A DNA stretch of 64,000 nt from Caballeronia calidae (GTDB taxonomy: Bacteria; Pseudomonadota; Gammaproteobacteria; Burkholderiales; Burkholderiaceae): the NCBI RefSeq assembly GCF_900044055.2, contig NZ_FCOX02000034.1, positions 32,682 to 96,681 of the forward strand, written 5' to 3'. The notes under the pieces are model-generated. The model ran no database searches and was not told the origin of the DNA. It saw nothing but the letters and a program-made list of their open reading frames with translations. Below are positions 35,851-44,408 of the stretch, piece after piece. The position numbers and the translations under genes were made by a program. The stretch's first letter is position 1. Each line of letters begins with the position of its first letter.

Positions 35851-36882
35851 ATGAAACTCGATCGTCGCAGCTTCCTCGTCACGAGCGCAGGAACCGCAGC
35901 GGTAGCCGCCTCGGGCATGATGGGCGCGCCGTGGATCAGGCGTGCGCAGGCGGCGGAATTCAGCTACAAGGTCGGCACGGATCTGCCGGCATCGCATCCG
36001 CTGAACGTGCGTATCCAGCAAGCCGCCGATGCCATCAAGAAGGAGACCGACGGCCGCATGGAGATTCGCGTGTTCGCGAACAACCAGCTCGGCGGCGATC
36101 CGGACATGTTCGCGCAGCTGCGCGCGGGCGCGCTCGAATTCTTCACGCTGTCGGGCGCGAACGCGTTGTCGTCGCTGGTGCCGAAGACCGCGATCACGGG
36201 CACGGGCTTCGCGTTCAAGGACTACGACCAGGTGTTTGCCGCGCTCGACGGCGAGCTCGGCGCACATCTGCGCGGCCTCATCACGAAGGCCGGTCTCGTC
36301 GTGCAGGACAAGGTGTGGGACAACGGCTTCCGCCAGATCACCACGAGCTCGAAGGCGATCAAGACGCCGGGCGATCTGCAAGGCCTGAAAATCCGCGTGC
36401 CGCCGGGCCGTCTGTGGATCTCGCTGTTCCGCTCGCTCAACTCCGCGCCGACATCCATCAGTTTCAACGAGGTGTATTCGTCGTTGCAGACGAAGGTGGT
36501 CGAAGGTCAGGAAAACGCACTCGCGGTGGTCGACACGGCCAAGCTCTATGAAGTGCAGAAGTACTGCTCGATGACGAGTCACATGTGGGACGGCTTCTGG
36601 TTCCTCGGCAACCGTGCGGCGTGGGAGAAGCTGCCGACGAACATTCGCGACGTCACCTCGAAGCATTTGAATGCGTACGCCATGCTTCAGCGCAAGGACG
36701 TCGCGCAACTGAATGCATCGCTGCAAAAGACGCTGGAAAGCAAGGGCCTGCAATTCAATGCGCCCGACCTGAACAGCTTCCGCGAGGTCTTGCAGAAATC
36801 GGGCTTCTACGCCGAGCAAAAGAAGTTCTTCGGCGAAGAGGAGTGGGCGCTGCTCGAGAAAGTCACCGGGAAACTCGCATGA
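35851..36882 (+). CDS. TRAP transporter substrate-binding protein (DctP family)
   Basis: The start at 35851 (MKLDRRSFLVTSAGT) follows CAGGAGACAAC. The 343-residue protein has a twin-arginine-like signal (DRRSFLV to RRAQA) and the DctP pattern: DLPASHPLN, ANNQLGGDPDMFAQLRAG, the substrate-carboxylate arginine in GLKIRVPPGRLW, and QTKVVEGQENAL. It captures a carboxylate in the periplasm for the DctQM permease encoded next. Confidence 0.93.
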   Translation: MKLDRRSFLVTSAGTAAVAASGMMGAPWIRRAQAAEFSYKVGTDLPASHPLNVRIQQAADAIKKETDGRMEIRVFANNQLGGDPDMFAQLRAGALEFFTLSGANALSSLVPKTAITGTGFAFKDYDQVFAALDGELGAHLRGLITKAGLVVQDKVWDNGFRQITTSSKAIKTPGDLQGLKIRVPPGRLWISLFRSLNSAPTSISFNEVYSSLQTKVVEGQENALAVVDTAKLYEVQKYCSMTSHMWDGFWFLGNRAAWEKLPTNIRDVTSKHLNAYAMLQRKDVAQLNASLQKTLESKGLQFNAPDLNSFREVLQKSGFYAEQKKFFGEEEWALLEKVTGKLA

Positions 36883-38786
36883 GAACGCATATGGCCGATG
36901 AATTCACGCAAGGCCCCAACGATGGCAGTGAAGCGCTGCACAGCCTTCCGTCGATGCCGCGCGGCCTCGCGCTCGCCGATCATGTCCTCGGGCTGGTCGT
37001 GTCGATTCCCGCGGCGCTGCTCGTGCTGGCGGAAATCGTGCTGCTCTTCAGCGGCGTGGTGGCGCGTTACGTTTTTCACCAGCCGCTCGTCTGGGGCGAT
37101 GAACTCGCGGCCATCCTGTTTCTCTGGCTCGCGATGACGGGCGCCGCGACCGCGCTGCATCGCGGCTCGCACATGCGGATGACGGCGATCGTCAATCGCG
37201 CGGGCGAGGAGTGGGGCGCGATCTGGGACAACGTCGCACTCATCGCGAGCCTGCTGTTCCTCGCAATGATCGCCGCGCCCGTGTACGCGTTCATCAACCA
37301 GCAATGGGGCATCGTCACGCCGGCGCTGGAGATCAACGACGGCTTGCGCGTCGCGGCCATCGTGTATGGCGTCGTGTGCATGCTGCTGATGTCGCTCGTC
37401 AAGCTGCTCGCGCGCGGCTGGAAAACGGCGGCGATCGGCCTCGGCGTGACGGCGGCGGTCGTGACCGTGCTGCATACTGTCGGTCCCGTGCTGCAATCTC
37501 TCGGCAATCTGAACCTGCTGATCTTCTTCGTCGGCGTGATCGGATTCACGGTGCTCTCGGGCATGCCCATCGCGTTCTCGTTCGGGCTCGCGGTGTTCTC
37601 GTATCTGTCGCTGTCCACGTCGATGCCGCTCGAAATCGTCGTGAGCCGCATGGACGAAGGCATGTCGCAACTGCTGCTGCTCGCGGTGCCGATGTTCATC
37701 TTCCTCGGCCTGCTGATCGAAATGACCGGCATGGCGCGCGCGATGATCAACTTCCTCGCGTCCTTGCTCGGTCATGTGCGCGGCGGCTTGTCGTACGTGC
37801 TGGTCGGCGCGATGTATCTGATCTCGGGCATCTCCGGTTCGAAGGCCGCGGACATGGCCGCCGTCGCGCCGATTCTCTTTCCCGAGATGAAAAAGCGCGG
37901 CGAAAAGCCGGGCGAGCTGGTCGCGCTGTTGTCGGCGACGGGCGCGCAGACGGAAACCGTGCCGCCTTCCATCGTGCTGATCACGATCGGCTCGGTGACG
38001 GGCGTGTCGATATCCGCGCTCTTCACCGGCGGCCTGCTGCCGGGCCTCGTGCTCGCGGTCGCGCTGTGCGTGCTCGTGTGGTGGCGCGCGCGCGGCACGA
38101 AGCCGGTGTCGGCGAAACGCGCGACGGGTGTGGAGATCGGCAAGACGCTGGTGATCGCGCTGCCGGCGCTCGCGTTGCCGGTGGTGATCCGCTTCGCGGT
38201 GGTCGAAGGCGTGGCCACCGCGACGGAAGTGTCGACGGTCGGCATCGTGTATTCGCTGATCGCGGGCTTGCTGATCTATCGGCGCTTCGATCTGAAGCGC
38301 GTCATGCCGATGCTCGTCGAAACGGCGGCGCTGTCCGGTGCGATTCTCATCATCATCGGCACCGCGACGGCGATGGCCTGGTCCCTCACGCAGTCGGGCT
38401 TCTCGCACAGCCTTGCGTCGTTCATGGAACATCTGCCGGGCGGCGCGATGAGCTTCATGGCGGTGTCCATCGTGATGTTCGTGTTGCTCGGCAGCGTGCT
38501 CGAAGGTATTCCGGCGATCGTGCTGTTCGGGCCGCTCCTGTTCCCCATCGCGCGCGATGTCGGCATACACGAAGTGCAATACGCGATGGTCGTGATTCTG
38601 TCGATGGGCCTCGGGCTGTTTGCGCCGCCGTTCGGTGTCGGTTATTACGGCGCGTGCGCGGTCAGCAAGATTCATCCGGATGAAGGCATCCGGCCGATCG
38701 TGGGTTATATGATCGCGCTGTTCATCGGCATTATCGTGATTGCGCTGGTGCCGTGGATCTCGATCGGGTTCCTGAAGACGGTTTGA
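36879..38786 (+). CDS. TRAP transporter fused permease (DctQ-DctM)
   Basis: The start at 36879 overlaps the dctP stop (ATGA); ATG 36891 is an alternative. The 635-residue protein is a natural fusion. Residues about 25-165 are the four-helix DctQ domain (ARYVFHQPLVWGDELAAILFLW). After a linker with an extra helix, residues about 205-630 are DctM (LLLLAVPMFIFLGLLIE, ISGSKAADMAAVAPIL, VPPSIVLITIGS). It drives sodium-coupled uptake of the DctP ligand. A strong terminator follows at 38808. Confidence 0.93.
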   Translation: MRTHMADEFTQGPNDGSEALHSLPSMPRGLALADHVLGLVVSIPAALLVLAEIVLLFSGVVARYVFHQPLVWGDELAAILFLWLAMTGAATALHRGSHMRMTAIVNRAGEEWGAIWDNVALIASLLFLAMIAAPVYAFINQQWGIVTPALEINDGLRVAAIVYGVVCMLLMSLVKLLARGWKTAAIGLGVTAAVVTVLHTVGPVLQSLGNLNLLIFFVGVIGFTVLSGMPIAFSFGLAVFSYLSLSTSMPLEIVVSRMDEGMSQLLLLAVPMFIFLGLLIEMTGMARAMINFLASLLGHVRGGLSYVLVGAMYLISGISGSKAADMAAVAPILFPEMKKRGEKPGELVALLSATGAQTETVPPSIVLITIGSVTGVSISALFTGGLLPGLVLAVALCVLVWWRARGTKPVSAKRATGVEIGKTLVIALPALALPVVIRFAVVEGVATATEVSTVGIVYSLIAGLLIYRRFDLKRVMPMLVETAALSGAILIIIGTATAMAWSLTQSGFSHSLASFMEHLPGGAMSFMAVSIVMFVLLGSVLEGIPAIVLFGPLLFPIARDVGIHEVQYAMVVILSMGLGLFAPPFGVGYYGACAVSKIHPDEGIRPIVGYMIALFIGIIVIALVPWISIGFLKTV

Positions 38787-38807
38787 GGGTTTGAGTGGTG
38801 ATGGACA

Positions 38808-38837
38808 AGCGGCGATGCTTCACGGCATCGCCGCTTT
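38808..38837 (+). terminator. Rho-independent terminator of the TRAP operon
   Basis: A perfect 12-bp stem (AAGCGGCGATGC/GCATCGCCGCTT) with a 6-nt loop is followed by TTATTTC. It ends the aldehyde dehydrogenase-alcohol dehydrogenase-TRAP operon. Confidence 0.85.
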
Positions 38838-38861
38838 TATTTCGGCCATGAAAAGCAAAAG

Positions 38862-38887
38862 GGCGGCGATGTCTCCATCGCCGCCCC
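38862..38887 (-). terminator. Rho-independent terminator of the kinase/RuBisCO-like operon
   Basis: An 11-bp stem (GGGCGGCGATG/CATCGCCGCCC) with a 4-nt loop is followed on the minus strand by TTTTGCTTTTC, just downstream of the DUF1537 kinase gene. Its stem shares GGCGATG/CATCGCC with the opposing terminator at 38808. Confidence 0.8.
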
Positions 38888-38908
38888 TTCGATTTGCCGC
38901 ACAAAAAC

Positions 38909-40306
38909 TCAACTTACATTCCCGTCCCGTGCCGTGATGAAGAACTTCTCATCACCCATCTGCCCGCCTTTCAGCGCGACGCGCAGATCGCGCAGATGCG
39001 GCTTGTCGGAAATTACGCGGCACAGCGGTGCACCCGGCGTCAAACGCGCATCGATCTCCAACGCATCCGGCCCGAGCACTTGCGTGACCTGGCTCGACGT
39101 ATCCCCGCCCGAAAGAATGAGACGACGCAGCGGCATTGCGCGCAGCACGGCATCCGCGATTGCGCCGAGCCGCTGACCGAGCAGACGTCCGCCGCGATGA
39201 CGCGCATCGTCGAGCGACATGCCTTGCGCCACGAGCGCATCCAGCATGCCGCCGATGCGCGGATCGCGTGGCCCGCGCGCCGTGTGCATGATGACGCTCT
39301 GTCCATCGCGCAACGCATTCAGCGCGCGGCTCACGATGGCATCGAACGTGTGCGTGCCGTCTTGCGTATCGATGAGCGCGCGCGCGTCGATTTCGATATC
39401 CGCGAAACCGGCGCCGATGGCCGCATCGATCTGCGCCGCCGACAACGGCGATGCACTGCCCGACAGCGCGAGAATCGGCGCGGCGGGTTCGATGCGATCG
39501 TAAGCGCGTGTTTGCGCCTGCAACGTGCCGGTTTCATTCCACCATTGCGTGAGCGCGTATTCGAGGCCCGACGAACCGACCGCGAAAACGGGCCCATGCC
39601 GTTGCCCTTCCTGCCAGAGCAAACGCCCGACTTCCGTCAGATGCGCGGGCGATGCCGTATCGAGCAGCAAGCCCGCGGGCGTGGCATCGAGCGCTTGCTT
39701 GAACGCCTGATCGATCTGCTCCCGCGTGCCCTCGAAGTTCGGCAGATGAAAGCCCGAAAGCGTTAGCTCCGTTTGACGCGCGAAGTGGCGAAGCAGATCG
39801 CCTTCGTCCATCGGCGTGACGGGATGCGCGCTCATGATCGGATGACGATCGATGCGATAAATCTTCCCGTCGGTTCCGGAGCGCGCGAACAGATTGCCGA
39901 ACGCGCAAAAGCGCTTCAACGCAGGCGTGCCCGCGACGATCGGAATCGTGCGCGGCCCGAACGACGCACGCGCAAGCTCCATCACACGTCCGATGCTGCC
40001 GATGCCCGGCGCGCTGTCGAAGGTCGAGCATACCTTGTAATGGATGATCGGCGCGTTCAATGCGGAAAGCGCCTCGAAGACGGGCGGCAACGCCGAATCC
40101 ATTTCGGCGGGCGTCATCGCGCGGCTGTCGCCGGCGACGCCGATCGCATCGAAGCCGCCGAGCGCGGCCAGTTGCTCGCGCGTCGGCGGCTTCAGGAACA
40201 AGGCGCAGCGCAGGCCGGCGAACGCCAGCACTTCGAGCGCATCGGAGGAGCCGGTGAAATCGTCGCCATAGAAGGCGAGGCGTAGCCTGGCATCGGTCAT
40301 CGTCAA
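38909..40306 (-). CDS. Four-carbon acid sugar kinase family protein (DUF1537, OtnK/OiaK-like)
   Basis: This 465-residue protein has the N-terminal GDDFTGSSDALE substrate motif, KVCSTFDSAPGIGSIGR, IVAGTPALKRF, the middle LSGSASPLSAAQ and the C-terminal nucleotide-binding LSGGDTSSQV. Family members phosphorylate sugar acids such as D-threonate, D-erythronate, 2-oxo-tetronate or 3-oxo-isoapionate. The neighbouring RuBisCO-like gene, 1 bp upstream, makes an OiaK-like role (phosphorylation of a 3-oxo acid before decarboxylation) the best fit. This is inference from context. Confidence 0.88.
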   Translation of the reverse strand: MTMTDARLRLAFYGDDFTGSSDALEVLAFAGLRCALFLKPPTREQLAALGGFDAIGVAGDSRAMTPAEMDSALPPVFEALSALNAPIIHYKVCSTFDSAPGIGSIGRVMELARASFGPRTIPIVAGTPALKRFCAFGNLFARSGTDGKIYRIDRHPIMSAHPVTPMDEGDLLRHFARQTELTLSGFHLPNFEGTREQIDQAFKQALDATPAGLLLDTASPAHLTEVGRLLWQEGQRHGPVFAVGSSGLEYALTQWWNETGTLQAQTRAYDRIEPAAPILALSGSASPLSAAQIDAAIGAGFADIEIDARALIDTQDGTHTFDAIVSRALNALRDGQSVIMHTARGPRDPRIGGMLDALVAQGMSLDDARHRGGRLLGQRLGAIADAVLRAMPLRRLILSGGDTSSQVTQVLGPDALEIDARLTPGAPLCRVISDKPHLRDLRVALKGGQMGDEKFFITARDGNVS

Positions 40307-40307
40307 T

Positions 40308-41585
40308 TCAGATTGCCTTGAAGTGGGAAAGGGCGGCGAGGAGCGCGGGATGCGTCTTCGCGTACGTGTTCAGATCGACGCCTTCGACCGCGGCTTCCCA
40401 GCCTTCGCGCATGCTGGCGACGCCCGCCGCGATGCCCTGCGGATGCCCGATGATGCCGCCGCCCGCGAGATGCATCAGATCCACCGAACGGAGCGCGCCG
40501 AACAGATCCGGCGCCTGCGATGCCCATTGTCCCGACGAGAATACCGGCATCACCGGCCGCACGCCGGCGAAAGGCGCGAGGCACGCACGCGCGGAATCGA
40601 TCACGGACGCATCCGGCTCCCAGAACTTGCTGCGCACGCCGTTCACGTGCAGATGATCGACGCCCGCGAGCCGCCACAGCTTCTGATACGCGGTGAACGA
40701 AAAGCCGAGCTGCGGATAGCGCGTGAACGCACCCCAGCCATTGCGATGGCCGTGTATCGGCAATTGCGCGTGACGCCGAACATGCTCGACGCCCGCGAAG
40801 CCGACCCAGTTCACGCACACCATCACGCACGTGCCGCCCGCTTCGAGCACCTGATCGTGACGGCGCAGCATTTCGTCGATGGTTCCGGAGATGTTGATCG
40901 CGTACATCGGCATGCGTCCGAGCCGGTCGGCATGCTTACGCAGCACCGGCATTACGGCGGCGAGGCGCGCATCGAAGCTCGCGTAGGCAGGATCGGCGAG
41001 CAGTTCGTCATCCTTGATGAAGTCGATATCGGCGGCGCAAAGATCGTCGACGATTCTCGCGGTTTCATCGGGCAAGAGTCCGATGCTCGGCTTGATGATG
41101 GTGCCGATCAGCGGCCGCGCATGCACGCCCGCCAGACGCCGCGTGCCGTCGATACCGAAAGCCGGCCCGGCGAAGCGCCGCGCGTAATCGTCGGGCATGT
41201 CGATATCGAGCAGACGCAAGCCTGTGATTTCCCCGAGTTCGAAGAGATTGCCCGCGATGGTCGACAACAGCGCGGGCAGATTCGCGCCCACATTGTCGAT
41301 GGGAAACGCGATGTCGATCTCGCCGCGATAGTAGAGCTTCGCCGGTTCCTTGCGTTCGGCGTACGCGCTCTTCAACGAAGGTTCGAGCACCGGGGGCAAG
41401 GAATCGACACGGGCCACGCGGGCGCGCGCACGTTCCTTCAGTGCATCGGTTTCGCCCGGCAGCGCGAGGAAAGTGCCGCTCGACTGCTCGCCCGCGATCA
41501 CTTCCGCGGCCTTCGCGATAGGCACCGAGCTTTCCACGAAATAACGCGCCGTGAATTCCGCGCGCGAATTGGAGTTTTTGGACAT
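40308..41585 (-). CDS. RuBisCO-like protein (form IV large-subunit family, OiaX-like)
   Basis: This 425-residue protein has the RuBisCO large-subunit fold with key residues kept: Lys165 in GTIIKPSIGL, the carbamylation site and metal ligands Lys191, Asp193 and Glu194 in FIKDDE, and His280-Arg281 in IHGHRNGWG. The loop 6 region (HVNGVRSKFWE) differs from true RuBisCO, so CO2 fixation is unlikely. In known D-apionate pathways an RLP decarboxylates 3-oxo-isoapionate 4-phosphate made by a DUF1537 kinase, and that kinase family is encoded next to it here. Confidence 0.88.
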   Translation of the reverse strand: MSKNSNSRAEFTARYFVESSVPIAKAAEVIAGEQSSGTFLALPGETDALKERARARVARVDSLPPVLEPSLKSAYAERKEPAKLYYRGEIDIAFPIDNVGANLPALLSTIAGNLFELGEITGLRLLDIDMPDDYARRFAGPAFGIDGTRRLAGVHARPLIGTIIKPSIGLLPDETARIVDDLCAADIDFIKDDELLADPAYASFDARLAAVMPVLRKHADRLGRMPMYAINISGTIDEMLRRHDQVLEAGGTCVMVCVNWVGFAGVEHVRRHAQLPIHGHRNGWGAFTRYPQLGFSFTAYQKLWRLAGVDHLHVNGVRSKFWEPDASVIDSARACLAPFAGVRPVMPVFSSGQWASQAPDLFGALRSVDLMHLAGGGIIGHPQGIAAGVASMREGWEAAVEGVDLNTYAKTHPALLAALSHFKAI

Positions 41586-41722
41586 GTTATGGCTTCACGT
41601 TGCGGCAGGCGCGATAGGAAAGGAGTGCGCCGGATGTCTCCGTTTTCGGCTTGCCGCACGACGTATCGTGCGGCGAAGCGCGCTTATGGACTGTCGATCG
41701 ACTATAAGATTGACGCTCGAAA

Positions 41723-41770
41723 GCATCAAACGATATGATTTCTGCGCGCGCTGCAAAAAACTCACAATAG
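41723..41770. promoter_or_regulatory. Shared 48-bp regulatory element, copy 1 (RuBisCO-like operon/LysR)
   Basis: Starting GCATCAAACGATATGAT, this 48-bp stretch lies between the divergent RuBisCO-like gene (start 41585) and LysR gene (start 41878). It matches 39 of 48 bases of the stretch at 43592-43639. The core ATCA-N7-TGAT has LysR-type symmetry and T-N11-A spacing. Confidence 0.75.
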
Positions 41771-41877
41771 CAACGCACTCATTGCTTCACGTCGCTTGTT
41801 CGCATGTTCATCACGCTTCGCGTTCGTTTCGATTCACTTCGAAGCGCGCGGGCTTCGTTTCGCGAGGTCATCTGCAC

Positions 41878-42768
41878 GTGCCCCGTCCTTCCCTCAACGC
41901 GCTGCGCGCGTTCGAAGCCACCGCGCGGCTGCGCAGCTTCGGCGAAGCGGCCGCGGAACTGTCCGTTACGCATGGCGCGATCAGCCGTCACATCCGTTCG
42001 CTCGAAGACACGCTCGGCGTGCTGCTGCTGTTACGCAACGCGCACGCGACCGAACCCACGCCGGAAGGCGCGCGTCTCGCCGAAGGACTGTCGCGCGGGT
42101 TCGACCTGATTCAGTCGAGCGTCGATCAGGTGCGGCCCGGCCCGCTCACGCTGTCGTGTTCGCAGTCGATCATGATGTACTGGCTATTGCCGCGGCTTTC
42201 CAGGCTGCATCGCAAGGAGCCGCAAATCGAGCTGGGTTTCAGCATGGGATCGGGTGAAGTGGATTTCGCGCGCGACAACATCAGCGTCGCGATTCGCCTG
42301 TCGACCATCAAGCCGCCGAAGGACATCGTGCCGAAGCCGCTCGTCGATGAATGGATCGGCGTCGTGTGCGCGCCCGAGTACATGCGCGAGACGCGCATCA
42401 CCAGCGCCGACGATCTCGAACGCGCGCGTCTGCTCGCGACCGCAACGCGCCCCGGCGCGTGGGACGACTGGTTCGAGGCGAGCCGTCACACGCCCGCGCG
42501 CCGGCCGCAGATAGCGGAATCGTTCGAGCACTTCTATCTCTTGATTCAGGCCGCGAAATGCGGGCTCGGCATGGCGACCGTGCCGCGCATGCTGGTGCGC
42601 GACGAACTGGATTCGGGCGCGCTCGTCGCACCGTTCGGCTTCGTGACGGGACCGCGCAAGCTCGTGCTGTGGGTCGCGCCGCATCTCGAAGCGCGGCCGC
42701 AGACGATCGCGCTTTCAGGCTGGATCAGCGACGAGCTACAGCGCGTGGAAGGGCAGATAGCCGCATAG
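41878..42768 (+). CDS. LysR family transcriptional regulator (GcvA-like)
   Basis: The start is GTG at 41878 (MPRPSLNALRAFEATARLR), since the first helix of the LysR domain begins there and GAGG lies upstream; the open frame further upstream is not protein-like. The 296-residue protein has the helix-turn-helix (SFGEAAAELSVTHGAISRHIRSLE) and GcvA-type features (LLRNAHATEPTPEGARLAEGL, MYWLLPRLSRLH, GMATVPRMLV). It probably activates both the RuBisCO-like operon and the SDR gene through the 48-bp elements. Confidence 0.88.
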   Translation: MPRPSLNALRAFEATARLRSFGEAAAELSVTHGAISRHIRSLEDTLGVLLLLRNAHATEPTPEGARLAEGLSRGFDLIQSSVDQVRPGPLTLSCSQSIMMYWLLPRLSRLHRKEPQIELGFSMGSGEVDFARDNISVAIRLSTIKPPKDIVPKPLVDEWIGVVCAPEYMRETRITSADDLERARLLATATRPGAWDDWFEASRHTPARRPQIAESFEHFYLLIQAAKCGLGMATVPRMLVRDELDSGALVAPFGFVTGPRKLVLWVAPHLEARPQTIALSGWISDELQRVEGQIAA

Positions 42769-42774
42769 CCCGCT

Positions 42775-43533
42775 TTACATTGCGCTGCCGCCGTCGGCGT
42801 TATAGACGGCGCCCGTCACGAACGATGCGTCCGGCGACGCAAGGAACGCCACCACCGATGCAATCTCCTCCGGTTGCGCGCCGCGCGCCATCGGCGTGAC
42901 GGCGTAGATCGAATCGATGAAGCCTTCGGGCTTCGTCGAGAGTTGACGGCGCACGAAGTCCGTCAGCGTGAAGGCAGGCGCGACCGCGTTCACGCGTATG
43001 CCCGACTTCGCGAACTCGCGCGCAAGCGATTTCGTCATCGCGAGAATCGCGCCTTTCGATGTCGCGTACGCGGCGGTGCCGAGCATGCCGCCGCCTTTCT
43101 GCCCGGCGATCGAACTGAGATTCACGATCGAGCCGCTCTTCTGCGTGACCATCTGACGGATCACTTCCTGGCAGCACAGCCACGTGCCCGTGGTGTTCAC
43201 GTCGAGCACCCGGCGGAATTCGTCCGGCGCGATGTCGAGGAACGGCTTCGCGCTTTCGAGTCCCGCGCTGTTCACAAGCACGTCGATGCGGCCCCACCCC
43301 GCGACCACGGTTTCGACCATCGCTTTCACGCTGGCTTCGTCGGCGACATCGACCTTGACGGGCATCGCTTCGAAGCCGCTCGCGCGGATGGATTGCGCTG
43401 CGTCGTCGGCGGCGGGTTCGCGCAAGTCCGCGATCGCCACGCGATAACCGCGGCTCGCCAGCATGTGCGCGGTAGCCTGACCGATGCCGCTGGCCGCGCC
43501 CGTGATGATCGCAACAGGTGTCTCTTTCGTCAT
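42775..43533 (-). CDS. Short-chain dehydrogenase/reductase of the acid-sugar cluster
   Basis: The start at 43533 (MTKETPVAIITGAASGIG) gives 252 residues; 17 upstream in-frame codons overlap the promoter. It has TGAASGIG (nucleotide binding), NSAG, Ser in SSIAG, the catalytic YATSK, and an intact C-terminus ending NADGGSAM. Asp after strand 2 (IADLRE) favours NAD. In this regulon it could oxidise the sugar acid to the 3-oxo form used by the kinase and the RuBisCO-like protein. It converges with the LysR gene. Confidence 0.85.
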   Translation of the reverse strand: MTKETPVAIITGAASGIGQATAHMLASRGYRVAIADLREPAADDAAQSIRASGFEAMPVKVDVADEASVKAMVETVVAGWGRIDVLVNSAGLESAKPFLDIAPDEFRRVLDVNTTGTWLCCQEVIRQMVTQKSGSIVNLSSIAGQKGGGMLGTAAYATSKGAILAMTKSLAREFAKSGIRVNAVAPAFTLTDFVRRQLSTKPEGFIDSIYAVTPMARGAQPEEIASVVAFLASPDASFVTGAVYNADGGSAM

Positions 43534-43591
43534 TGTTCTGGTCTTTGCGTGTCGTGAAGGGTGACCAGAAATATAGGCTTGCATGCGGCAC

Positions 43592-43639
43592 GCATCAAAC
43601 GAAATGATCTCCGCGCGCGCGGAGAAAAAATCACATGAG
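43592..43639. promoter_or_regulatory. Shared 48-bp regulatory element, copy 2 (SDR promoter)
   Basis: Starting GCATCAAACGAAATGAT, this stretch lies upstream of the SDR gene and runs into the MFS remnant on the other strand. It is the second copy of the element at 41723 (39/48 identical, no gaps), with the same ATCA-N7-TGAT core. Confidence 0.75.
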
Positions 43640-43909
43640 CGGTGGGCGCTTTTGGGCAGATGCGTTCAAAGGCCCGTTCTGGGCGTTCGTGTACGAGAAC
43701 TTCACGCCGGGCGAAGCGGCCATCGTGCTGGCGCAGGTCAACGCGGTGGGTGGCCTGGGAAGCTTTCTCGGCTCGTGGCTTTTCGGCGTCGTGAAAGGGG
43801 CGACGGGAAGTTATGCGCTCGGTCTGCTGCCGATCGTCGGGCTTACGGTCGCCGCGCGTTGGTCGTCTGCATGCTGGGTGGTGCGTGGAGGCAGCAGCGA
43901 ACGGCATGA
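43635..43909 (+). pseudogene. C-terminal remnant of an MFS transporter, truncated and frameshifted
   Basis: Only the last quarter of a major facilitator of the anion:cation symporter type is left: KGPFWAFVYENFTPGEAA, VNAVGGLGSFLGSWLFGVVKGATGSYALGLL. About 350 N-terminal residues are missing. Near 43855 the homology moves to another frame (ALVVCMLGGAWRQQRTA, then stop at 43909), so there is also a one-base frameshift. The remnant begins right after the regulatory element, so a deletion joined the promoter to the gene's end. It was probably the transporter for the acid-sugar cluster. Confidence 0.75.
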
Positions 43910-43918
43910 GTCCGTGAC

Positions 43919-44125
43919 TCACGGGCTCGAAGCAGCCTTGGCGGTGCGTGCGTCGCGAGGCGGCTTTTTATCCTGCACCGGAGTAGATACACGCTCCGCG
44001 CGCGGCGTATCCGCTGGTTCAGCCACCGACTTCTCGATGAGCGCGCGGTCTTCCGCATCGCCTTCCTCTGCATGCGCTACTGACGTGAACAGTGCGACGA
44101 GGAGCAATGAGCTAAGCAGCTTCAT
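43919..44125 (-). CDS. Small secreted protein of unknown function
   Basis: The start at 44125 (MKLLSSLLLVALFTSVAHA) follows GGAGG. After the signal peptide, about 49 residues remain, charged and Pro/Ala-rich (EEGDAEDRALIEKSVAEP, PVQDKKPPRDARTAKAASSP), and likely disordered. No family was recognised. It lies tail to tail with the MFS remnant. Confidence 0.65.
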   Translation of the reverse strand: MKLLSSLLLVALFTSVAHAEEGDAEDRALIEKSVAEPADTPRAERVSTPVQDKKPPRDARTAKAASSP

Positions 44126-44408
44126 ACAAACCTCCGCAGCGGAAAGGCGTGGCGTCGTCACCAACGTTATAGGACTCGGCATTTACGAATGCGAGTCTTC
44201 TTTGGCGAACGAATCGATTTCAGAATATCGAGTTCGGAAGAGGCCGATCGATCCTTTTAAAAAGCCGAAACTGTCGCCGTTTTAATGCTGCGTTGAGAAC
44301 ATCGGCGCCCGGACGCGGATGCTTTGATTCCTGTCCGTTTAACGCCTACAACAAAGGATGTCCGGCGATGTTCTTCCCGGCCGGATTCAACCGGCGGAGG
44401 AGGCGCGA

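Noticed and set aside
36807..38675. 622-residue minus-strand ORF
   Set aside because: It is antisense to the TRAP permease, with His/Arg/Asp-rich composition typical of shadows.
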